Part shown: one piece after another, positions 1-10,167 of the stretch
Layout of the letters: every line of letters starts with the position of its first letter
Position numbering within the stretch: position 1 is the first letter of the stretch
Origin: Achatina immaculata
Taxonomy: Eukaryota > Mollusca > Gastropoda > Stylommatophora > Achatinidae
Direction of reading: 5' to 3'
Assembly: GCA_009760885.1 (NCBI GenBank)
Contig: CM019717.1
Location: forward strand, 50,863,366-50,927,365
Length of the DNA stretch: 64,000 nucleotides
Made by a program: the position numbers and the translations under genes
Notes under the pieces: generated by a model
Databases searched by the model: none
Told to the model about the DNA's origin: nothing
What the model saw: only the letters and a program-made list of their open reading frames with translations

Positions 1-190
1 AGGGATCGCCAGTCTCCACGGTGGTGGAGTCTGCTAAAGAAGCATTGCACACCCCCTGCTTTGTTTTTTTAGCTGTATTCCGGGACTGAAAAAGCAGCTG
101 CCATAACCCGCTCCCACGCCGATACGATGCTGTGCCTCAGCATCGGCTGCAAAGAACAACAGCTCGCAGTTACAGGGAGTTCGTACAAGT
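1..190 (+). mobile_element. S1 dispersed repeat, copy cut by window edge
   Basis: This matches the 3' half of the full S1 copy at 37131-37460. Shared landmarks are the GGTGGTGGAGTCTG block, the run ending in CCCCCTGC, the GGGACTGAAAAA block and the final CTCGCAGTTACAGGGAG. There is no coding potential and no obvious tRNA-like head. S1 copies usually end beside AAG/GAA repeats, which suggests a retroposed non-autonomous element. The short ORFs here are unsupported. Confidence 0.75.
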
Positions 191-478
191 ATTTCCTGAA
201 TTTGTAGTCAGAAAATGTTACTATGAACTTTCCCAGTTTGTAAACAAGAAGGCAGACCAGTGCTCTCTCATCTGGAATCAGTGTCGAGTTTCTGAGCTGA
301 CTCCACCACACTGTTCACATCTCGTACGTCAGGCTATTGATGCAACCTCTTGCTTCTAAGGAGCACAGCTGCAGGAATGTCAGGCAAGCTATTCGCCGGT
401 TACAGTTCGCAGGACGCACCCTTTCCATTGCTGAGAGATGTAAACAAATAATGAAACAACAAAATAAGCACACAGTTT
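191..478. other. No recognisable feature
   Basis: Unique-looking sequence between S1 and a minisatellite. I see no motif, coding signal or repeat copy in it. Confidence 0.4.
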
Positions 479-613
479 GAGGTTAAACTACTGGTGTTAT
501 AATGTAACCAGGGAGAAAAGCCAGAGGTTAAACTACTGGTGTTATAATGTAACCAGGGAGAAAAGCCAGAAGTTAAACTACTGATGTTATAATATAACCG
601 GGAAGAAAGGCCA
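479..613. repeat. 45-bp minisatellite, 3 units
   Basis: Three head-to-tail units each begin GAGGTTAAACTACTGGTG (third unit AAGTTAAACTACTGATG). Units 1 and 2 are identical as read; unit 3 has several substitutions. Confidence 0.95.
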
Positions 614-726
614 TCATCAACACTTTTTAACGGCTAGAAGACCAGGACAGTTCAGATGCTAACACACGGGACTACTGTAAACCAGAGGTAATTTGATAGA
701 CAAAATATTGCACGATTAGCCTAGAC

Positions 727-850
727 CAGTGGCCCTCAACCTCAAGTCGCGAGCCAAGTTAGGGTCGAGGTGGCCTGAGGTCGGACCATGGATTCAGGGC
801 AGCAGAATTCTCTACACTTCTCCCAGCCTACAGCCGGCCATGAAACATTG
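727..850 (+). other. hAT-like terminal sequence (left end only)
   Basis: CAGTGGCCCTCAACCT followed by a TCGCGAG/GGGTCG context resembles hAT MITE ends. I could not find a matching right end or an 8-bp duplication, so this is a weak call. Confidence 0.3.
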
Positions 851-1132
851 TGAATATGGAACTGAAACTGTAATTATTTTATAATCTATGCGGGTATTTT
901 TCCTTGACCAGGTTGAAAAAAACTGTGCCGTGTTTATGCGCAGAAATGCCCATTTATCTCTCCAGATATGTCTCCAGTATAGATGGGCGGGTTATGATGT
1001 TCTTAGAACACACACCTACTCCGGACTCACTTCAGGGCGACAGATACGAATGTTAGTGAAAATGAGAAAATATCAAGAAATGGCATCAGGATAAAATCTA
1101 GAGATGGCAGTATTCACAAAAATACTCCAGCT
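851..1132. other. No recognisable feature
   Basis: Contains a 68-codon open frame (888-1094) with no recognisable motif. I see no repeat copy. Confidence 0.4.
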
Positions 1133-1695
1133 GAATGAATGAATGAATGAATAATCTTTATTTTTAAAGGGTAAAGAATTGGGCACGCAGGCCCGTCTTA
1201 CATTCTGCCCTTCATCGCTCCATCTTTCATTCTTCCCACACATTTGATTTAGTACAAAAATACAAATTAAATTAGGAAAAACATATCAAAAGAGTGTAAG
1301 ATTTAACTACTACATTCAAGGTAAAAGAGAAGAAGTAATTAACCTAATAAGATAGCACTCACGCACACATACACACGCACTCACGCACACACACACGCAG
1401 ACATATACATAAATAAAAATACATTGTAAATACAGATCTTCTAACATATTTTTTTAACAAACATTACAATAATTTCTAACAATATCTAACAAGTTGCTTT
1501 TCTAACTATGTCATTGAAGTACTTGATGGTTTTTACGAGTCACGTGTTGAGAGTGCTAGTTATTTTATGGAGGCATATAATTACAAGCAAGTAAATAAAG
1601 AAACAGGTTTGAGTTAAAGGATGAAGTGACCACAAGTAAGGCGGAGCATTGTGCGACAGAATTCTGTGAACAAACTTAACTTTGTTAAATTAACT
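1133..1695 (-). mobile_element. LINE G (CR1-like) 3' end, internally deleted copy
   Basis: On the minus strand this is a retrotransposon 3' end finishing in an (ATTC)n tail (plus strand GAATGAATGAAT from 1133). It aligns along its length with the copy at 48783-49480 but lacks the part that encodes the C-terminal RT-tail peptide there. The junction lies near 1627, where GGATGAAGT jumps to GACCACAAG. Tandem ATTC-type tails are typical of CR1/L2-like LINEs; assignment beyond that is inference. Confidence 0.75.
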
Positions 1696-1974
1696 TCGAT
1701 AGAATCAAGAAGTACACCAGTTAATAAATACTGTAGAATGACAAATAAATAAATAGATGAATAACGAGCTGTATGGGTGGACATAAATACGAGATCAGGC
1801 AATCAAACGATGGATGGTTGGTGAGACGTGACTGGGGGCGACTACGTGACCAGAAATTCCCGAGCCGTTCCGCTTTCATCCAGTTCTTACGTGAGGAGCC
1901 GAGCTGTCACTGGCGCTTTCACCTGTGCCACGCTGTAAAGGTTTTCACGCAGGAATTATGGGCCTTTTTAAACT

Positions 1975-2095
1975 GATAAATTTGGTAAATGTCAGCTTGC
2001 CGCGCCAATCTTCGAATTCCGGGTAATTCTCTTGCGATTTTCCATTCTTTCACGTCTCACTAAAGTGCTTTTTTCTACGATTTTTTTCATCAGAA
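1975..2095 (+). mobile_element. SINE S3, degenerate partial copy
   Basis: Shares the body segment CTCACTAAAGTGCTTT...CTACGATTTTTT with the better copy at 2690-2840. A box-B-like TCTTCGAATTCC lies upstream. The head is eroded. Confidence 0.5.
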
Positions 2096-2239
2096 TTTGT
2101 GATTAAAAGCTGTAAGATCATGCATGACAGAAAATAACGAAACAAAATTTATGGCAAATTTTAATAATTTAACAGTTTGTACTAGAATGTGGAAATGCCT
2201 AGATTCAAGTCTTTCAAAATAAAAAATGTGCAGTACCAT

Positions 2240-2249
2240 TCAGATTAGA
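2240..2249. repeat. Putative TSD of SINE S2 (partner 2542-2551)
   Basis: TCAGATTAGA here and TCAGTTTAGA at 2542-2551 differ at one base and bracket the SINE. Confidence 0.55.
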
Positions 2250-2541
2250 TAGGTAAAAAGTGAAACTCCTGTTTCCGTGTCATTAAGGCATATTGGGGAT
2301 ACGGTGTTAGGCCCATATTTTCCACGACCTTCAGTACATGAAAGTGTGATATGGTCAGTATCATGTCTGGCCGCATTTACATCCCTAGATTTCTCTGGTG
2401 CCCACTTTTTAAAGGCTGGTTTGATCCCGGGGCCTTTCTGGTATGATGGTACCAGAAAAAAAATCCCGCAGCTGGGATCTGAACCAGTACCACCGGATTA
2501 GTAGACTGAGCGTCTAACCACTCAGCCAACCAGGACGCTAG
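2250..2541 (-). mobile_element. tRNA-derived SINE S2
   Basis: Read on the minus strand, the element begins CGTCCTGGTTGGCTGAGTGG. This contains an RNA polymerase III A-box (TGGCTGAGTGG), followed by a B-box-like GGTTCAGATCCC, giving a Leu/Ser-type tRNA head. The body matches the copy at 38569-38856. Near-identical TCAG[A/T]TTAGA repeats at 2240-2249 and 2542-2551 look like an aged target-site duplication. The ORF across 2277-2501 is a shadow of this SINE. Confidence 0.8.
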
Positions 2542-2689
2542 TCAGTTTAGAAGAAAAATCAAAATAGAGACGTATGAAATTTCCGGGGGGGGGGGTGGAG
2601 TCACAAAAGAGAACAAGACAAGATAAGTTAAACAACTTTATCTGGAATTCAAAGTAAGAGAACACAGTTTTGTAGGATTCGATTTTGGA

Positions 2690-2840
2690 GGTGCGAGATA
2701 GCGCAGTTCGTTAGTACGCTGTTCTCTCGTGGCTAGACGGCTGCTCGTCCTACTGGAGTCCGTGGTTCGAATCTCTTGTGAGTTTTCTTTCTCTCAAGTC
2801 TCACTAAAGTGCTTTGTCTACGATTTTTTATAAGTTTAAT
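2690..2840 (+). mobile_element. tRNA-headed SINE S3
   Basis: A-box-like TAGCGCAGTTCGTTAG and B-box GGTTCGAATCT are spaced as in a tRNA with an enlarged variable region. They are followed by the S3 body (CTCACTAAAGTGCTTTG). The head cannot fold as an intact tRNA by eye, so this is a SINE rather than a tRNA gene. Confidence 0.65.
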
Positions 2841-3390
2841 CCTAAAAAAAACTATGTTCTCTTACTTTCTGTTTCCATTTGCATAAGAGAGTGAAGTGCC
2901 CCAAAGTCTAATAGTTGGATTATCAAGAAAGTGGCAATCTTTAGCATGCTGAATCGTCAACCTCCTTTTGATAGGTGGGTGACCTTGTAATATGATAAAG
3001 GCCGACCTCGTGACCCCGTACCTTGGTGCCCGTTTACAGTTAGTGTTTTGAAATTGCTGGCCTTGCCCCATTCCTCATTAACGCTTCTGTTATAATATTT
3101 TCGTACTAACTTAACACCAGAAGGGTTAAGCGTTATCGTAACTAACTGAAGCACTCATGCTTTTCTTTAAGTCATAAGTGATCATACTGTCCTCCACTCA
3201 TCTGTATTGGGTCCCCGCTAATGGTTGTAGCCATGTGACATACTGTGTTAAAATGTGTGCGGTGTTATCTTTGAGAACGCTCCCTAGTGTTAGATAATAG
3301 ATGTAGGACACAGAAGATAAGTGTCTGGGTTTGCCCAATATTTTTTTTAAGGTGACAAGATGACGTATCTTTTTGGTCGACGAAAGTGTT
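2841..3390. other. No recognisable feature
   Basis: Two overlapping short minus-strand open frames (2862-3154) have no motif. I see no repeat copy. Confidence 0.4.
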
Positions 3391-3392
<2 letters not shown>

Positions 3393-3425
<33 letters not shown>

Positions 3426-3453
3426 CCTTCCCCCTCTCTCTCTCTCTCTCACA
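3393..3453. repeat. (CT)n microsatellite
   Basis: Two CT runs separated by a short C-rich interruption. Confidence 0.95.
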
Positions 3454-3550
3454 CATGCACACACATATCTGTATGCAATTAGTTGAACAATTTAGAATGA
3501 AAAAACAACAGATCACTGTCTTAACAACAACACCAACAAGTAAAAAAAAA

Positions 3551-3730
3551 AGTTCACTGTCGTAACATGAACAAGAGGTCACTGTTGCAACATAATCAAG
3601 AGGTCACTGTCGTAACATGAACAAAGAGGTCACCGTCGTAAGATAAATAAGAGGTCACTGTCATAACATGAAAATAGATGTCACTGGCGTAACATAAATA
3701 AGAGGTCACTGTAGTAACATAAACAAGAGG
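3551..3730. repeat. ~26-bp minisatellite, about 7 units
   Basis: Diverged head-to-tail units with the core AGAGGTCACTGTCGTAACAT and A-rich linkers. Unit length varies by 1-2 bases. Confidence 0.85.
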
Positions 3731-3910
3731 CAAAAACACGATAGGAATAAATAAATACAGAATTTTAAAAACGTTTTTAAAAATAAGAAAAAATACAGCG
3801 TCACTGAAAAAAAAATGTTTTGAAATAGAAAAAAAAAATCCAGGAAAAGAAGAGAAAAAGATAAGACATTAAGACTGAAAAATAAACCGCTATAACACAA
3901 AGAAAGAAAA

Positions 3911-4519
3911 ATGACCGAACAAATAAATAGATTTAAACATCATTTATTTACTAATCTGGAGAACGAAGACGAGCGATCCCTGGCCAGGTGTTTCCGGCCA
4001 CGACACCTTCTCCGACCTCGAGACCTGACTCTTGCGTCACCCACGCCGGCCCCGCGTCACTTTCTGATCCTGCGCTACCATACAGCAAGAGATGGCTTGC
4101 ATCACCCCAGCGGGACCTATTCTGACATGCATTCTTGTCAGCGAAAGATTCTCTCCCACCCTCCTCTTTTTTTTTTACGAAAATATCAAGACCTTTGCTG
4201 TGTTAGCCCTTTCCAGATATTCCCAAAGACGTGTACCCCAGAGACTTCAAATGTTTATCGGTATTCATTTCCGCCATTAAGTTATTTTAACCCGCCTCTT
4301 GTTAAAGTTTCATTAGGCGACCAGGTAAAGTTTGTTTTAAAAAGGAAAAAAAAAGGTAAAACATCTTTGTTTACAACATATTCGCAAGGTCGGCGTTACG
4401 AACGAACCTTCTTTTCAGAGGGCAAAGACCCGAGCAAGCAAGCCCGTGTAACATTCTGCTCTCTATCACGCAACTTTCACTGTATTCCAGACAATTACGG
4501 CAGACAGCTGTCAGTCTAG
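3911..4519 (+). other. Unrecognised 202-codon open frame (doubtful gene)
   Basis: This is the longest open frame that is not made of tandem repeats or known transposon protein. The predicted protein is rich in Arg, Ser, Pro, Phe and Lys, has no signal peptide, membrane segment or domain I recognise, and ends with a stretch (about residues 173-190) that is translated LINE G-like DNA (4425-4490). That overlap, the lack of a homologue in the window and the surrounding repeats argue that it is a chance frame. It could be an exon, but I see no convincing splice pattern. Confidence 0.2.
4425..4490 (+). mobile_element. Ancient LINE G 3'-end fragment
   Basis: GCAAGCCCGTGTAACATTCT followed by TATCACGCAACTTTCAC is a diverged version of the GCAGGCCCGTCTTACATTCT block that marks LINE G copies at 1133, 48783 and 61341. 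Confidence 0.45.
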
Positions 4520-5755
4520 GGCGGCGCCACCTGTGGGGAGTAGGGGGAGGGGGTGACCTAAATATCTAGCCTTCCGTAAGGCGAAAAACATGAGAGGCTG
4601 AAAAACCCCCCAGATAGACCTCCATTAGTGCAAATAATGGATGCAAAAAGCTGGTCGTACTATTCGAAATTATACGTAGAATATGGTAACTGGTTCCAGT
4701 AAGTGAAAATGTTGCTGAAGCACTTTAAGCACCCCCCCCCCCTACACACATACACAGTCTTATTATCAGCACAGTGCAATAGCAAAGGAGGAAATAAAAT
4801 GTAAATCTTGTTAACGTTTGTAAAAAGAAAGAAAACACACACACACACACACACAAACGCACGCACGCACGCACACGCACGCACGCACACCTGAACAGTT
4901 GAAGAAAGGAAAGTTGAAAGAAAATCACTAAATCTTCTTACCAAAAGGTAAGCCTACACGGAGGATGTGATAAAAACCTTTCTGTCCAGCAGCGGTCTTT
5001 TCTTCTTCCTTAAATCATCTATACATTGACAGGTTGCAGAGAGCTTAATTCACACATTGGTGAATCTGCTTGCTTCGATCGACTAGAAAAGGCTGTTGTA
5101 AATGTGCCATTTCCGTTTACTTTGTCTTATTGCTTCATAATATACACTTTGATATTGCGTACCTTGAATTACAGGGATGTCCATTTCAGAGATTCCCTTT
5201 GAGTGTTCATGCCGTTTACATATACGGAAATGCGTATTCCAGTGTAAGTATTAACCTCTTTAATAATTTTTTTAAGTGCAGACAGTATTCCCGACTAGGC
5301 GATCGCATTTACTGGCAGTTACAGGTAAGTTACCGAATTAAAGAAAAATAAGAGAAAAAAAAAAAAAAGTTTTGGAGTCGTCGGTTACCGTAGCCGGTTT
5401 ATATTATTAAAAACAAAAAAAAAACGAGTTTAAAAATCAGTTGGAGGATAATCAGGCCAGTAGTCTGATGATGCTCATTTTGCATGGAGCAGAATCCATG
5501 TTTTTACTTTGGTTCAGTATGTGACGTTTTGTAAAAAAAAAAAAAATTAAATCTTGCTGCGAATAAGAAAGGGAAAAAAAATCACACAAACATCTAATTC
5601 CCGCTGGTGTTTGTAAAATGTTTTTAATTTGCAAAAAAAAAAAGTATAAATACCGAATGTTGTATTCAGAAAACCAGCATTTCTGAAAGAGTTTCATGCA
5701 AAGTGAACGACAGGTGGAATTCTAGCGGTTTCAACAGATCCAAGCACTATCACTG
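4520..5755. other. No gene seen; simple repeats only
   Basis: Holds a C10 run near 4732, a CA/CG-CA microsatellite at 4834-4890 and several A-rich runs (5353-5370, 5528-5545, 5633-5644). Open frames at 5070-5351 and 5452-5697 carry no motif. Confidence 0.5.
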
Positions 5756-6056
5756 CTTCTAAGAATTGACTTCGATTGTTGAGGAAAGACGAAGACGATG
5801 GCTAGGGCATGTACCCCGGATGACTGGTAACTCATTACAACAACAAAAAAATGTTAAAACGGCTCTGAAATGGACACCTCAGGGAAACATGAGTAAGGGT
5901 AGACAAGAGGAGGCATGGAGAATAACGACAGAGAGGATGTTGAGTAACAGAAGGATGGAAGACTCACATGGGCAAGAGTGGAAACAAAGCGAAGGATAAG
6001 CATTTGTGGAAAACACTCGGGGAAGCTCTTTGTGCCTTGGACACCTAAAGGTTCAG
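5756..6056 (+). pseudogene. LINE A reverse transcriptase C-terminus, diverged
   Basis: The frame starting at 5766 encodes a diverged form of the C-terminal block of LINE A ORF2 (IVEERRRRWLGHVPRMTGNS), followed by a GKxRPxETWRRTTERML-type segment, then a frameshift before the terminal KHLWKTLGEALCALDT. This W-GH-RM...GRP...TWRRT arrangement is common downstream of the RT domain in LINEs of this type. The copy ends with AAGGTTCAG, the family's last conserved bases, and runs straight into a GA/GT microsatellite. Confidence 0.8.
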
Positions 6057-6332
6057 AGAAAGAGAGAGAGAGAGAGTGTGTGTGTGTTTTTATGAGTGTG
6101 TGTGTGTGAGAGTGTGTGAGAGAGGGTGTGTGTGAGAGAGTGTATGAGGGAGAGTGTGTGAGAGAGAGTGTATGAAAGTGTGTGAGAGAGAGTGTATGAG
6201 AGTGTGAGAGAGAGAGTGTATGAGGGAGAGTGTGTGAGAGAGAGTGTATGAGGGAGAGTGTGTGAGAGAGAGTGTATGAAAGTGTGTGAGAGAGTGTATG
6301 AGAGAGAGTGTATGAGAGAGTGTGTGAGAGAG
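6057..6332. repeat. GA/GT-rich microsatellite (LINE A tail expansion)
   Basis: Compound (GA)n, (GT)n and GAGAGTGTATGA-like units follow directly on the LINE A 3' end. The ORF at 6258-6449 is repeat-derived. Confidence 0.9.
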
Positions 6333-7344
6333 TATTCCTATCTGATATGCATATTTTACCTCTTCAACATTCCTTTTTTAGGTAAAACGATACGTGACAC
6401 ATTATCACATCCTACAGGATCTTCGTGCGCAGAAGCTAGCACTAACTGACCGGGTTACGTGAAAAAACTCACTTGCCAACCTTGAACTGTTCTGCCATTC
6501 CCCCCCCCCCCCCCCCCCCCCCCGGCACTAGTTGAATTTGTGTGGCTAGAATTATTCAGGACACGATATAATTTTTTTTTTTTGGACTGGTTCTAATTTA
6601 ACCTGCGCTAATGTAACGAGCTCGTATTAATGGAAATCTGCCTGCAGTTGTCCCCACACAACATGAATCAGTTCATTTTTCTTCCACTACGGGCAGAAAT
6701 CATGGCAGGTGAGGTAAAAAAAAAATTACTAAACAAAAGAACAGCTGAAAGGAAGTGAAATGGATTTTTAGAGTTTGTTTTCATATATCTAACAATGGTC
6801 CCGTTTTCACCCCCCACCCATCCCCGACCCCACATTCTTTACCCCTATCTGGGCATAAACAAGGGTTCTCTTTTTTTTTTTCCTGTCCTGGGCTATTTCT
6901 TTTATCCGTCTTCACGTGAAATTCATCTTTTTGATCTCTGCTTCAAGACTCCTTCGCCAGGTGTTTCCATGTCTTCCTCGTTCCTCTTAGCCTGGGGATT
7001 CCAGGTGAGAGCCTGTCTAGTTATGTTAGTGGTAGGCTTTCCAGGTGTGTGCCCTATCCATCACCAGCGTCTTTTCATTATCATTTTTGTCATTGTGGGT
7101 TGGTTCGTTTTCTGCCATAGCTCTTCACTGCTGATGTTACCTGGACATCTAATATGAAGGATCTGCCTTGGGCAGAACAATGGGTGTGAAAAGATAACTA
7201 TGGCGGCACTGACCTATCAGGTATATTACTAACTACTCTTATTGACTAACAAGAACTGATTCAAATTCCTACAAGTTTTTTTTAAAAAGTTGTTTTCTGT
7301 ATATTTTGCGTTAAAGACAGCCCATTTCAGAATCAGGGCATCAC
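6333..7344. other. No recognisable feature
   Basis: Contains a long poly-C run (about 6500-6523), a T11 run near 6573 and a 120-codon open frame (6795-7157) without a recognised domain. Nothing else can be supported. Confidence 0.4.
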
Positions 7345-7552
7345 CATCGAGTCCTCTGTAACCCCCCCCCCCCCCCACTCTCATACACTGAAGCATAAGA
7401 CATCAACAAAGGTTCCCCAGTCAATCCTGTCTTGAGCAAGCCGGGATATCTAAAAACTACGTCTTTCTCGCTTTCCTTAGTTCGTCCTGTAATGTACCGT
7501 CTCTGTGTTCCCGATGGCTTCTTTCCTTGAAGTGTCTAATTCAGGGCGGTAT
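7345..7552 (-). pseudogene. LINE H 3'-end fragment
   Basis: The plus-strand block CATCAACAAAGGTTCCCCAG...CTTTCTCGCTTTCCTTAG...CTAATTCAGGGCGGTATAGG is homologous to 37556-37745. There the minus strand continues into a WLGHMLRME motif of a LINE C-terminal region. A C15 run near 7363 interrupts it. Confidence 0.65.
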
Positions 7553-7700
7553 AGGATGGTGACACTAGAAAGGAAGTTAGAATCAGAATTGCAAAAGCAG
7601 CATCGATCTTCAAGAACCTTGAGAACATATGGAATCCAAAAGTTATAAGCCCAAAAACCAAGTTAAGACTATTCAATTCAAATGTAATATCCAAGTCTGA
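7553..7700 (+). pseudogene. LINE I fragment
   Basis: Encodes part of the same segment as 47940-48075: RIAKAASIFKNLENIW and TKLRLFNSNVIS-like peptides, typical of the region downstream of the RT in LINE ORF2. It abuts the oppositely oriented LINE H piece. Confidence 0.75.
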
Positions 7701-8371
7701 TTTGTCTTACTTAAAAGCCTCATCCACGTCGTAGAGGGCGCTCTGATTTTACTCTTTATGCTCAAGGTTTACAGCCTGGTGTGATGGCCAGGATTCAGCA
7801 AGTGTCACAGAATTTTCGTCACGCTCCCATTTTTAGGTGGCTCTTTTTTTATTTATTTTTTTTTTCACTGTGTAACAGAATAATAAAATTGTTCGAATTT
7901 TCCCTTAATATATTTCTCTATATTTTCTTCCTCTATTTAATTAGAGATTCCCATACCGATGGATGTTGAATTCGAGATCTTCAGGAACTTCTGGCTGCGT
8001 TCGTTGTTCATAAATATTCTGGAACTTTGAAATGTGTATTCATACGCGGTGCCGCGTTTATAGGCGACGGTCTCAGAATTGTGGAAGGAGTAGAAAGAAT
8101 TATGGAAATTTATTCTCGTAACATGGCTTCAAGACTGCCATACTCATATTACATATCAGTGCTCTCTCTAATTTAACAGATCTTTCAGTTAGATGGCTCA
8201 GTATATACATTTTGTCTACTTTTAAATACAATTTTAGGATATGAAGATTTAAATAAAGTCGCACAAGATTCACGCTAAAGGCTGGCACTATGGCTGACTA
8301 CATGTACATGAAGGTATGTAGGTTGGCATTCATATAAGAAGACTGATATGCAGACAATCATATAAGTATAT
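7701..8371. other. No recognisable feature
   Basis: AT-rich sequence with T runs near 7850 and two short open frames without motifs. Confidence 0.4.
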
Positions 8372-8383
8372 AGTAAGGTATAC

Positions 8384-8718
8384 AGAATTAGAAAACTATT
8401 TTGGCCAAACACCATAAGAAATAACATCTTATTAGCAGAAATGCAGATGAAACCACTGACAACAATTATTGAGGAAAGACGCTGGCGATGGTTGGGACAT
8501 GTGCTCCGAATGACTGACAACTCACTACCAAAAATAGCACTAAGATGGACACCACAGGGGAACAGAAGTAAGGGTAGACCAAAAGAGACATGGAGAAGAA
8601 CAACAGAGAGGATGTTGAGCAATAGAGGGCACACCTGGGCAAGAGCAGAAAAAAAGGCGAAGGACAGGCCTTTGTGGAAAACCCTTGCGGAAGCCCCATG
8701 TGCCCTGGGCACTTAAGG

Positions 8719-8725
<7 letters not shown>
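8384..8725 (+). pseudogene. LINE A ORF2 C-terminus, 5'-truncated copy
   Basis: The open frame beginning at 8441 runs to the natural stop at 8716 and encodes the conserved C-terminal block (EERRWRWLGHVLRMTDNSLP, then GRPKETWRRTTERML, then WKTLAEAPCALGT). It is nearly identical to 20470-20743. Upstream it begins inside the QTKCLRRIRKIFWPNT region, so it is 5' truncated. The minus-strand frames here are shadows. It is dead on arrival because the RT domain is missing. Confidence 0.9.

Positions 8726-8763
<38 letters not shown>
8726..8763. repeat. (GA)n tail of LINE A
   Basis: A pure GA run joins directly to AAGGTTCAG. Confidence 0.95.
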
Positions 8764-8765
<2 letters not shown>

Positions 8766-8773
8766 AGGTATAC

Positions 8774-9095
8774 CGAATGGAAAGGCAACAGTAAACCATC
8801 CTCTTTCGCCAAGGGACAGGCCACTTCCGAACTACTGAGCCACCTACATCGACTCAAAATGTCTCACACAGACGAGTGTCCATGTGGCAGTGGAGTCCAG
8901 ACTCCAGAAAATATCCTCCAAGAGTGCCCAAACCATGCGGGCCTGAGGCGTGAGACGTGACCTGAAGACACGAGTGTGGGGCAAAAGCTTTAGGGCTGCT
9001 ATTAGGATCTGGAGATGACTGCGAGCTTTGCTCTGTCGACAGGGATAAGGATCTGATGTGACCAACAACCTCGAACGCAGAAGACGGAGTAGATA
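8774..9095 (+). pseudogene. LINE J C-terminus with zinc-knuckle (RNase H-type LINE)
   Basis: Encodes LLSHLHRLKMSHTDECPCGS then GVQTPENILQECPNHAGLR, a C-x-C...H/N-x-L-x-x-C zinc-knuckle arrangement found at the C-terminus of many RNase H-bearing LINEs. After a frame change it continues with a KLxGCYxDLEMTASFALSTG-like peptide, the usual terminal motif of the same proteins. Several in-frame stops show decay. The LINE A insertion lies immediately upstream. Confidence 0.7.
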
Positions 9096-9226
9096 TGGGT
9101 AGGATATGTAGAAAAATATGTGAGAGAAGAGAAATGGGAGAAGCACAGAAAAGGATTAAATTTGAGATGGAATTGTCCTTTTTTTAAAAGCCTTTTCTTA
9201 TCTTTTAAAAAATAGTTGCGCACGTC

Positions 9227-9567
9227 GTAGAACACGTTGTAGAATACGTTGTTGTAGAATACGTTGTTGTAGAACACGTTGTTGTAGAATACGTTGTTGT
9301 AGAACACGTTGTTGTAGAATACGTTGTTGTAAAATACGTTGTTGTAGAATACGTTGTTGTAGAATACGTTGGTGTAGAACACGTTGGTGTAGAATACGTT
9401 GGTGTAGAATACGTTGTTGTAGAATACGTTGGTGTAGAACACGTTGGTGTAGAATACGTTGGTGTAGAACACGTTGGTGTAGAACACGTTGTTGTAGAAT
9501 ACGTTGGTGTAGAACACGTTGTAGTAAAACACATTATTGTAGAACACGTTGTAGAACACGTTATTGT
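9227..9567. repeat. 15-bp minisatellite (GTTGTAGAATACGTT)n
   Basis: More than 20 units of 15 bp, with variants GAACACG and GTTGGTG. Because the unit is a multiple of three, the minus strand reads as a long VFYNN/VFYTN pentapeptide frame (9002-9559). I regard this as repeat-derived, not a gene. Array-like units reappear at 10344-10412. Confidence 0.95.
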
Positions 9568-9592
9568 AGAATGTATAAAATAGGAAAAAAGT

Positions 9593-9704
9593 CAGCGTCC
9601 CATAATTTTGAATGCAGCGGTTCTCAAGTGCCAGGCGGCATCACGCAGATGACACAAGCCGCCTGGCACTTGAGAACCGCTGCATTCAAAATTATGGGAC
9701 GCTG
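9593..9704. repeat. Perfect 47-bp inverted repeat with 18-bp loop
   Basis: Arms 9593-9639 and 9658-9704 are exact reverse complements as read; the loop is 9640-9657. The inner part of each arm starts CAGCGGTTCTCAAGTGCC, which resembles a hAT terminal sequence, but the palindrome continues outward past it. Confidence 0.97.
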
Positions 9705-10167
9705 GAACCACATTGGTTAAACTCGCTGTTTAGTTACACGTAAAATCATCTTCTTCATTCATTATAGTACCTCTCCACTAAATCCACTCCTTCTTACTTT
9801 TCAAACTTCCTCACAGCATCACTCTGCAGCCCTGCTTACTTTTCAAACTTCCTCACAGCATCACTCTGCAACCCCGCTATTTTCTCTGCAACCCCTCTTC
9901 CCCAATCATCTGTTTCAATTTCTCCTAGCTAGGTCGGTATTGCGTCACTCTCTCTCCCCTCCCCGGTTCCCGATCCACCACCCCCAGTTACAACCCACTG
10001 ACCACATGTCACAGGTCTCTATTTAAACAGTCTTCACGTCCCACTAGACCCATTCCTGACACACACCGCCGGACAAGCCACACCTTGCAATTTACAGCTA
10101 AGTACTCTTAAAAAAAATTTTTTTTTTTTTTAGTATTCATGTGAATCTATACTTTATCTCCTCTCTC
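9705..10167. other. Non-coding, short internal duplication
   Basis: A 41-42-bp direct duplication (units starting about 9793 and 9834, core TTCAAACTTCCTCACAGCAT) is the only structure I see. C-rich sequence follows. Confidence 0.6.

Larger units (their letters stand above)
8372..8773. repeat. 12-bp TSD of a LINE A insertion
   Basis: AGTAAGGTATAC occurs at 8372-8383 and again at 8762-8773, bracketing the LINE A fragment and its GA tail. This is direct evidence of target-primed insertion. Confidence 0.85.

Noticed and set aside
2480..2541. tRNA gene on the minus strand
   Set aside because: A and B boxes are present, but the sequence is the head of a 290-bp SINE with a second copy and TSDs; the acceptor stem does not pair.
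8275..8712. Minus-strand 145-codon ORF over LINE A
   Set aside because: Shadow of the LINE A coding strand; the same shadow recurs at 20335-20739 and 37877-38146.
9002..9559. 185-codon VFYNN-repeat protein
   Set aside because: Entirely explained by a 15-bp tandem repeat in codon phase; no supporting signals.
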